Shown here in pieces: positions 4,651 through 9,506 of a stretch of 9,506 nt of DNA. The DNA is taken from the NCBI GenBank assembly GCA_023380955.1, contig JAMCTB010000094.1:1-9506 (forward strand), in the 5' to 3' direction. A model generated the notes under the pieces. The model had not been told where the DNA came from. It ran no database searches and worked only from the letters and a program-made list of their open reading frames with translations. A program made the position numbers and the translations under genes. This DNA comes from Chloroflexota bacterium. Its GTDB lineage: Bacteria; Chloroflexota; UBA6077. How positions within the stretch are numbered: the stretch's first letter is position 1; the number at the start of each line of letters is the position of its first letter.

Positions 4651-5571
4651 CTATCGGGCAGCGCGCACGAAAGAGGCAAGAGGGCTGAGATCCCTCTCCC
4701 AAGAGATGGAGACCCCATGGATGTTCTGAGCTTCTTGGAGGTGCCGGAGGTTGAAGACCCCGCTTAGGACGGCGGCGGTGATGGCTCTGTCTCCGAAGCG
4801 CGATCTCCAATGGGCAGCCTTGCCGCAAGTTTCGCGGATGAGTCGCTTGATGCTGTTGAGGCCTGAGTTGCTGACCTTGCACTCGATCAACAGCAGCCGA
4901 CCATCGCGCAGCATGACTGGGACATCGCACTTGGCCCCGACCACCTTCGTTTCCCGACAGTATTGCCCTGGAGAGATGTTGCGCGCGGTGAAATCGATCT
5001 CCTCCACCTGCACTCGCTGGAAACCGGCCTCCTCGAGCACTTGCGCGACGGCGGCCTCTTGCCGAGCGGCTGACTCCCCCCGCCGTTGGGTTTGAACCAG
5101 TTGGGCTGCCCACAGACCAGCCGTCCACCTCACCGCGATTTCGAGTTCCTCCGCTGTCGGCTCGCGAACTGGATTCTCGAACAGCCATGGGAACCTGTCC
5201 CTGTCCAGCGCCGCCTCGATAACGGAGGCCGCCACCTGGGCCAGGTGAGCATCGAGCCGCTTACGGTCCGCAACACTGCGATCGGCCAGGACGTTCAGGT
5301 CATCAGCACTAATCGGCGGACCGCCCAAGTATCGAGCGGGCGTCACAAGAGCTGGTTGGGATGCGAAGACAGTCCCAGCCGGGAGGTCTCGCAGATATGA
5401 GGTTGCGTCAAACAGCGCTCGTACTGCGTTCAGGCAACTAGCTAGAGCGGGTTGGTATCGCTCCGCTCCCTCGGAAAGCCGTTCTCTGACAAAGTCTGCA
5501 GTGGAGTTCTGTCGGGCTGACTCCAGTTCGGAATCCGTCCAGTGGGGCGGCGAAACGTATCTACTATCCAT
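4651..5571 (-). CDS. XamI-family type II restriction endonuclease
   Basis: A 306-residue protein. It resembles the XamI restriction endonuclease family: SYLRDLPAGTVFASQPALVT (58-77) then YLGGPPISADDLNVL (81-95), an FPWLFENPVREPTAEE stretch (127-142), then the nuclease core. The core shows KCDVPVMLRDGRLLLIECKV (214-233), a PD-(D/E)xK-type site with Asp216, Glu230 and Lys232, followed by SNSGLNSIKRLIRETCGKA (234-252). XamI itself cuts GTCGAC; the specificity of this homologue is not known. The ATG at 5571 is chosen because it lies 8 nt inside the methyltransferase end, giving translational coupling; an upstream in-frame extension would overlap that gene extensively. No separate strong ribosome binding site is seen. 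Family assignment is from memory of conserved stretches. The PD-(D/E)xK core and methyltransferase partner make a restriction role likely even if the subfamily is wrong. Confidence 0.82.
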   Translation of the reverse strand: MDSRYVSPPHWTDSELESARQNSTADFVRERLSEGAERYQPALASCLNAVRALFDATSYLRDLPAGTVFASQPALVTPARYLGGPPISADDLNVLADRSVADRKRLDAHLAQVAASVIEAALDRDRFPWLFENPVREPTAEELEIAVRWTAGLWAAQLVQTQRRGESAARQEAAVAQVLEEAGFQRVQVEEIDFTARNISPGQYCRETKVVGAKCDVPVMLRDGRLLLIECKVSNSGLNSIKRLIRETCGKAAHWRSRFGDRAITAAVLSGVFNLRHLQEAQNIHGVSISWERDLSPLASFVRAAR

Positions 5572-7192
5572 GTGATTGCTTGACGGGCAGAGCCTCCATC
5601 TCGCGTGGCTCGAACTTCTCCAGACCACCCTGGTAGGTGCGACCCATACCCCGGAACCCATCTCTCGCGGAGTTGAGTTGACAGACCAAGTCCTGAAGCT
5701 CCGCCCAACCCATCTCCTGCCTTGGATATATCCCATGCCCTATGTTGATCAGGGCCAGGCCATCTGGGTTTAGGGCAAAGGCAGGGGCTTGCCGAGCCAT
5801 ATATGATGCCACAATCGGCGGAGGAGTCTGCTTGCCCAGGTACCACCACGGCCGGCGATGTCGGCAAATGTAGCCCTGCGCCACGGCAGGTGAGTTGATG
5901 CGAAGCGCTTCCCCCTGTCTTAGGTAGGCATCAAGGGCCGGAAACAGGGAACGGTCGACGTCGGCGGGCACGTCGAGAAGCAGCTTGCGCTCGGGCGTAT
6001 AAGCTACGTTTCCCCTGGCCTCCAGGATTTCCCGCGCCTCTGTTATCGCTGGCCTGCACCACTCCTCCAGCCCAAGTTCGCGGGCTCGTACTCGAGTCAT
6101 CACGAAGAAACCGTTGCTTCCGGTTACGAGACCGCGGTGCACCCGTGCAATGGAGCCGAGTCGGACAGAGCCGACCTGACGGACCACCTCCGTCGTGGCA
6201 GGCTTGAGCAATGCGGTCCATCGCTCTGCTCTCGCGAAGACCTCCTTCGGCACCGGCTCACCCACGTCCAACTCTGAGAGCTCCGCTGGCGAGTTGACCA
6301 GACGAATCCGTATTGCGTCGGGGTGGCTGCCTACCACAAAGCAAGCAACGACCGCAGTCGTTTGCGCATCATCGAAGGTGAGCGCCCGGGAGTTGACCAC
6401 TTGAAGCGACTGCCCTCCGAGACCGTTGACCAACAGATCACGGATTGCCGCCCCGTAACCCACGTCCAGCCACTCCGAAGAAGTCACGAGACAGCCCACA
6501 TCGTCCGGCCGGGCGTGCATCGCAGTGGCCAGGTAGAAGTGCACGTGGAGGCCCGCCAGTCCGGACACATGGCATCCAAGAGACAGCCCGGCTCTGGTTG
6601 CCCAAGCCTTCCTCCCTGGGCTCAACTGGTGGTGGCGAACGTAGGGTGGATTCCCCACAAAGGCGGTACGTTCGGCAATTGGCTCCAGCCGCAGAGTAGT
6701 ATAGTCATGCTGAAGCACCAGAGCATGGCGCGAGCCGAGCGCAGCAAGGGTCGCCCTGGTGAGGATCGTCGCCACGGGGTCAAGGTCGACCGCAACTATC
6801 TCCAGAGTGGGATCCCGGCGTGCTGCGGCCGCGGCAAAACGGCCGCTGCCACACCCTGGATCGACCAGGCGCTTCGGCCCTGACCGCAGGGCCCATTCCA
6901 CCATTGGTTCTACGACCGCTGGTGGGGAGTAGAATGCCCCGACGGATCGCCGCTGGAGCGGCGACCTCAGCTGACACAGCGCCTCCCCCAGGGGATCGCC
7001 CCCGCAACGGATTGCGGCCCGCAGCATGTCCACGGTATGCGGGACGGGACGGCCAGAGCGCAGCGCGTTGCGCGCGACCTGGAGCTCGGCAGCCGTCAGG
7101 GGTCCTCCTACCTCGGTCGCACCCAACTCCAGGGCGACGCGGAGAAGCTCTTCTTCTGCTGGAACCGGTCCAACGGCAGCCTCGACCGTCAC
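5564..7192 (-). CDS. Gamma-class N6-adenine DNA methyltransferase of the R-M system
   Basis: A 542-residue enzyme that transfers methyl from S-adenosylmethionine to adenine in the cognate site, protecting host DNA from the endonuclease encoded next. Motifs follow the gamma order: motif X RSVGAFYSPPAVVEPMV (82-98), motif I DPGCGSGRF (111-119), motif II-like VAVDLDP (133-139), catalytic motif IV GNPPYVRHHQ (180-189). The C-terminal half (about 330-540) is a probable target recognition domain, with LGKQTPPPIVASYM and NIGHGIYP. Size and layout resemble TaqI- and SalI-like adenine methylases. The GTG at 7192 is chosen because GGAGGC lies 5 nt before it. It precedes and overlaps the endonuclease gene, so protection is made first; no C-protein gene is present. 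The operon looks visibly less GC-rich than the chromosomal genes either side, which fits horizontal acquisition. Confidence 0.92.
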   Translation of the reverse strand: MTVEAAVGPVPAEEELLRVALELGATEVGGPLTAAELQVARNALRSGRPVPHTVDMLRAAIRCGGDPLGEALCQLRSPLQRRSVGAFYSPPAVVEPMVEWALRSGPKRLVDPGCGSGRFAAAAARRDPTLEIVAVDLDPVATILTRATLAALGSRHALVLQHDYTTLRLEPIAERTAFVGNPPYVRHHQLSPGRKAWATRAGLSLGCHVSGLAGLHVHFYLATAMHARPDDVGCLVTSSEWLDVGYGAAIRDLLVNGLGGQSLQVVNSRALTFDDAQTTAVVACFVVGSHPDAIRIRLVNSPAELSELDVGEPVPKEVFARAERWTALLKPATTEVVRQVGSVRLGSIARVHRGLVTGSNGFFVMTRVRARELGLEEWCRPAITEAREILEARGNVAYTPERKLLLDVPADVDRSLFPALDAYLRQGEALRINSPAVAQGYICRHRRPWWYLGKQTPPPIVASYMARQAPAFALNPDGLALINIGHGIYPRQEMGWAELQDLVCQLNSARDGFRGMGRTYQGGLEKFEPREMEALPVKQSHG

Positions 7193-7259
7193 AATGCCTC
7201 CGGCACGTCGCGCTTTTCCGCCACGACGACTGCGTCAAGTACTAAGTGTCTGGGTGCCC

Positions 7260-7288
7260 ATTGTACCTGACCTCGGCGCAACGGTCCA
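7260..7288 (-). promoter_or_regulatory. Candidate promoter of the R-M operon
   Basis: On the minus strand TGGACC (7283-7288) and TACAAT (7260-7265) are 17 bp apart, matching 4/6 and 5/6 of the sigma-70 consensus. It lies 68 bp before the methyltransferase GTG and directly after the remnant antitoxin gene. Confidence 0.45.
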
Positions 7289-7307
7289 CGCTTCTCGATC
7301 TAGCCCT

Positions 7308-7432
7308 TCAGACGTCTGAACGGCCTTCCTCCGCCAGGGGCGCCGCGGCATCGACCTCCGCCCCGATGCCCCCTCCGGCTCCCAGAGCACCAGCATGTGG
7401 AGACGGCCACACACGTCGATGGTTCTCGCCAT
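7308..7432 (-). pseudogene. Internally deleted Phd-UPF0175 antitoxin, right TA block
   Basis: The frame starts MARTI at 7432, equal to MAKTV of the intact antitoxin at 4029, and jumps straight to DVCGRLHMLVLWEP, equal to DLCGRLQVPVLWEP (94-107 there). About 88 codons covering most of the Phd part and nearly all of UPF0175 are lost in frame. After LWEP a one-base change shifts the frame; corrected, it reads GGIGAEVDAAAPLAEEGRSD and ends at TGA 7308-7310, matching the intact tail GVGAGVEAAASMAEEGRVGG. The 73-nt gap before it resembles the left block's 75-nt gap. The PIN toxin expected next is absent; the R-M promoter region starts there instead. Confidence 0.78.
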
Positions 7433-7505
7433 GCGCCGCTCCCCCGAGGCAATCAGATTCGATGATGCCATTGCGGCAGACGACGGACCAGATCTCCCAT
7501 CGCCA

Positions 7506-7862
7506 CTACGACAACCAGTACTCGAGGTTCGCCGATTCCAGATCCATGGATAACAGCTCGGCCAGGGCCTTGACCAGGTGCCCGACGGTGCGAGGGTCGT
7601 GGCGAGGGAAGCTGCGGTTGCTGGTGAAGATGAGCCCCGCATGGAAGTGGCCAGCCTGGATCTCGTAGGCCGCGAGCGGGCGGTAGTCGATGACGTTCTC
7701 CGTCACGATGGCGCGGCCCTCTGCCTGGGCCACAGCGAATATGGCGGCGTCCGGTTGGCCCCGAAGCTCAGGCCGTTCCGCGACCGCCACCACGTCGTGG
7801 CCGCGGCGGCGCAATTGGACCGCGATCTCCGGCTGCCACATCTCGTCGAGCAGCAGCATCAC
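7506..7862 (-). CDS. DUF5615 family PIN-like toxin
   Basis: A 118-residue PIN-like (Mut7-C/DUF5615) ribonuclease toxin candidate. The typical layout is visible: LLLDEMWQPEIAVQLRRRGH (3-22) with Asp6, PDAAIFAVAQAEGRAIVTEN (37-56) with Asp38 and Glu55, then DYRPLA with Asp59. These are the acidic positions expected to bind the metal that cuts RNA. The ATG at 7862 overlaps the antitoxin stop by 4 nt (ATGA), showing coupled translation. The partner encoded just upstream is an RHH + DUF433-like antitoxin, a known kind of pairing for DUF5615 toxins. All key residues are present, so this pair looks functional, unlike its paralogue at 4105-4616. Confidence 0.83.
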   Translation of the reverse strand: MMLLLDEMWQPEIAVQLRRRGHDVVAVAERPELRGQPDAAIFAVAQAEGRAIVTENVIDYRPLAAYEIQAGHFHAGLIFTSNRSFPRHDPRTVGHLVKALAELLSMDLESANLEYWLS

Positions 7863-8296
7863 TGTCCGAAGAGGTCCCGCTCACGCCGCCAGGCCGCCTC
7901 CGACCGAGCGGACTCCTCATCTACCCGCCGGATCCAATCGTCGATCTCATCACGATAGTCGGCGTAGTAGCGCAGGGCAATCCGCACCTGCTCGGGGGTG
8001 AGACCGGTCGACTCGGCCGTGCGCCGAAGCAACTCCTCGCCCTGAGCATCGACTCCCTCGAAGACGCGCACCACTTCCCAAATGTCGGGTCCGCCCGCGA
8101 TTCCCGGCCGGCGGCCGGCGGGACCGGAACGGAAGACGATCCCCGGATGGGCCTCCATGCGCAAGCCTTCCTCCAGCAGCGTCTTCGCGAGCTGGGAGCG
8201 CGACTGCCCAGTCCGTTGACTCTCGACCTCCAAGCGATCGTAAGTGTCGGACTCAAGTCTCAGAGAAAGATGACGGCTGGACACCTGCTTCTGCAC
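7859..8296 (-). CDS. RHH + DUF433-like antitoxin of the DUF5615 module
   Basis: A 145-residue protein. Residues about 7-45, SRHLSLRLESDTYDRLEVES then QRTGQSRSQLAKTLLEEGL, form a ribbon-helix-helix DNA-binding domain. A Gly/Arg-rich linker (57-69) leads to PDIWEVVRVFEGVD and GLTPEQVRIALRYYADYRDE (98-117), a DUF433-like small helical domain. The charged tail RRVDEESARSEAAWRRERDL (123-142) probably embraces the toxin. The role is to neutralise the overlapping DUF5615 toxin and to repress the operon. GTG at 8296 is the longest start, but AGGGGG abuts it; GTG at 8284 (VSSRHLSLRL) has that site 11 nt upstream and is as likely. Tandem 10-bp repeats just upstream are a probable operator. The frameshifted paralogue is at 4193-4616. 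Confidence 0.82.
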   Translation of the reverse strand: MQKQVSSRHLSLRLESDTYDRLEVESQRTGQSRSQLAKTLLEEGLRMEAHPGIVFRSGPAGRRPGIAGGPDIWEVVRVFEGVDAQGEELLRRTAESTGLTPEQVRIALRYYADYRDEIDDWIRRVDEESARSEAAWRRERDLFGQ

Positions 8297-8300
8297 CCCC

Positions 8301-8328
8301 TGTGTTCACTGTAGCACACTGTAACACA
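8301..8328. promoter_or_regulatory. Candidate RHH antitoxin operator (tandem 10-bp repeats)
   Basis: CACTGTAGCA (8307-8316) and CACTGTAACA (8317-8326) are adjacent 10-bp direct repeats differing at one base, framed by the inverted pair TGTGTT (8301-8306) and AACACA (8323-8328). One-helical-turn spacing suits cooperative binding of RHH dimers. The site lies immediately upstream of the antitoxin start and would cover its promoter and ribosome binding site. Confidence 0.5.
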
Positions 8329-8454
8329 ACAGGCACGAAAACGGAATGGGCCGATCCCACCCACGTCCGCGGCCGGTTCAGCCGCATCTTCCCGGTGGAG
8401 TCCGGCAGCCTCTGCCGTCCCCTGCCGAACGAGGGCCGACGGGACTCTCTCGGG

Positions 8455-9506
8455 CTAGCGGGCAGTGGCCATCCGCCGCCCGACCATCTGCCACCTGATG
8501 GTCAGGGCCAGGGGCACCAGCGACGCCACCACGCCGAGGGCGCCCATCAGACCGTATCCCACGGTAGCATATGCCACCCCGCTGCCGGCGCTTCCTCCCG
8601 CTCCGGCGGACCAGACCAGCAGGTCGTTGAAACCCTGGGTCCTCGCCCGCTCGGCCGGCGAAAGCTGGTCGGCCAGCAGAGAGGATCCCCCCACGTAGCA
8701 GAGGTTCCAGCCCAGACCCACCAGGAACATGGCCACCCCCATGGGTACCACTTCGGGCGACAGGGGCGCCAGCAGGGAGGACAGGACCAGCAGCACGGCC
8801 CCGACCAGGATCGTCGGCTCGCGACCCCATCGGTCGGTCATCCTACCCGAGAGTATGGAGAAGGCGTACATGCCGAGGAAGTGGGAAGACACAACCATGG
8901 ATATGCCGGTGAGGGGCTGGTGCTCGACCTTCATGTGCAAAGCCGTGATCGACATCAACATCGTCATCACCATCTGGCCGGACACCATGGCGACGATCGC
9001 CACCCGCACCGGCGGTTGGCGCAAGATCCCCGGAATGGAGCGGGCGGCCCCCGAACGGATCGTCGCCGCCGGGTGCAGAAGGGCCATCTCTCTGCCCAGG
9101 TCGCGAGGGTCGGGCCTGAGCCGGAGGAAGATCATCAACGCCGCCACGGCAAAGAGCACGAAGCCGACGGTGTAAGCACCGGCCAGCTCGTCGACCCCGA
9201 CGCGTTGTGCCAGCTCGCCCATCGGCCCCACCATCAACGGCCCCAACAGCGCGCCGGCCGTCCCGCCGATGACCACCCGGGAGATGGCCCTCCCCCGTTC
9301 GGCGGGTGGGTGGATCTCCGCCGCGGCGAAGCGCCCCAGCTGTAGGGCCGCGTTGGCCACCCCCATGAGGGCTATACCCACCAGAAACAGCGGAAACGAG
9401 CGCACCACGATGGCCCCCGCCGCTACCTCGGCCCCGACGACACCCACCATCAGGCCGAGGGCCAGCCCTCCCCGTCGACCCAGCCGATCCATTGAGAGGC
9501 CCCAGA
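8455..9506 (-). CDS. Major facilitator superfamily transporter, N-terminus beyond right edge
   Basis: The frame is open from the window edge to TAG at 8455-8457 and gives about 349 residues. It enters at WGLSMDRLGRRGGLALGLM, the MFS loop 2-3 motif A (GxxxDRxGRR), so the first two helices and the true start lie outside. About ten hydrophobic segments follow. The C-terminal half carries a second motif A, SGRMTDRWGREPTILVGAVL, in loop 8-9, and FLVGLGWNLCYVGGSSLLAD, as in proton-driven efflux carriers. The ATG at 9492 sits within the conserved loop and is not the real start. The substrate cannot be inferred. The 157 bp between its stop and the antitoxin start hold the tandem operator repeats, and no clear terminator is seen. 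Confidence 0.85.
   Translation of the reverse strand, partial: WGLSMDRLGRRGGLALGLMVGVVGAEVAAGAIVVRSFPLFLVGIALMGVANAALQLGRFAAAEIHPPAERGRAISRVVIGGTAGALLGPLMVGPMGELAQRVGVDELAGAYTVGFVLFAVAALMIFLRLRPDPRDLGREMALLHPAATIRSGAARSIPGILRQPPVRVAIVAMVSGQMVMTMLMSITALHMKVEHQPLTGISMVVSSHFLGMYAFSILSGRMTDRWGREPTILVGAVLLVLSSLLAPLSPEVVPMGVAMFLVGLGWNLCYVGGSSLLADQLSPAERARTQGFNDLLVWSAGAGGSAGSGVAYATVGYGLMGALGVVASLVPLALTIRWQMVGRRMATAR

Larger units (their letters stand above)
7308..8296. repeat. Right copy of the duplicated toxin-antitoxin block
   Basis: Direct-repeat partner of 3640-4616, with the same gene order and spacing. It lacks about 265 nt of the Phd-UPF0175 antitoxin, nearly the same length that the left copy lacks from its toxin, but in a different gene. 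The two copies bracket the R-M operon. Confidence 0.8.

Noticed and set aside
5572..5736. Upstream in-frame extension of the endonuclease
   Set aside because: It would overlap the methyltransferase by 173 nt. The ATG at 5571 gives a normal coupled overlap and a normal family length.
6702..6726. GTCATGCTGAAGC-like match to the GIY-YIG repeat inside the methyltransferase gene
   Set aside because: Similarity stops after about 10 bases, lies in conserved coding sequence and lacks the second half of the repeat.
8328..8454. Search for a terminator between the MFS gene and the antitoxin
   Set aside because: Only weak GTCCC/GGGAC pairings are present, with no T-run, so none is called.
8302..9345. 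Plus-strand open frame of 347 codons
   Set aside because: It lies opposite the MFS transporter, which has matching helices and both motif A repeats. The plus-strand product is low-complexity His/Gln/Arg sequence.

Overview
The window is GC-rich bacterial DNA with frequent GTG starts and strong Shine-Dalgarno sites (GGGAGG, GGAGG types). Nothing in it fixes the phylum. A high-GC Bacillota, Chloroflexota or actinobacterial chromosome would all fit. There are no rRNA or tRNA genes and no CRISPR array.

Left part (1-2877), ordinary chromosomal genes. It starts with the first 263 codons of uxaE (tagaturonate epimerase, minus strand, running off the left edge). A small cupin follows on the plus strand. 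Next come a terminator-like hairpin, a candidate promoter and a hairpin-rich leader, ending in a broken DapA/aldolase-family gene of which only about 30 N-terminal codons are recognisable. A complete cation diffusion facilitator (CDF) metal efflux gene closes this part.

Middle part (2982-8328), an accessory island coded entirely on the minus strand. At its left edge a solo GIY-YIG nuclease gene lies between near-identical 31-bp inverted repeats, a 390-bp unit that looks mobile. The rest is a restriction-modification operon (gamma-class N6-adenine methyltransferase followed, with an 8-nt overlap, by a XamI-like PD-(D/E)xK endonuclease). It sits between two paralogous, directly repeated toxin-antitoxin (TA) blocks. 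In order of transcription the ancestral block is: RHH + DUF433-like antitoxin, DUF5615 PIN-like toxin, Phd-UPF0175 fusion antitoxin, then a PIN toxin.

The two blocks have decayed in complementary ways. The right block (7308-8296) keeps an intact RHH antitoxin/DUF5615 toxin pair, but its Phd-UPF0175 antitoxin has lost about 88 internal codons. The left block (3463-4616) keeps an intact Phd-UPF0175 antitoxin, but its RHH antitoxin is frameshifted, its DUF5615 toxin is internally deleted and its PIN toxin is cut to 55 codons. The R-M operon begins where the right block's PIN toxin should begin, and ends next to the eroded 5' end of the left block.

Right part (8455-9506): a major facilitator superfamily transporter on the minus strand, missing its N-terminal two helices beyond the window edge.

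The points most worth following up are the duplicated, complementarily decayed double-TA blocks bracketing the R-M system, and the GIY-YIG gene framed by hairpin-forming inverted repeats.
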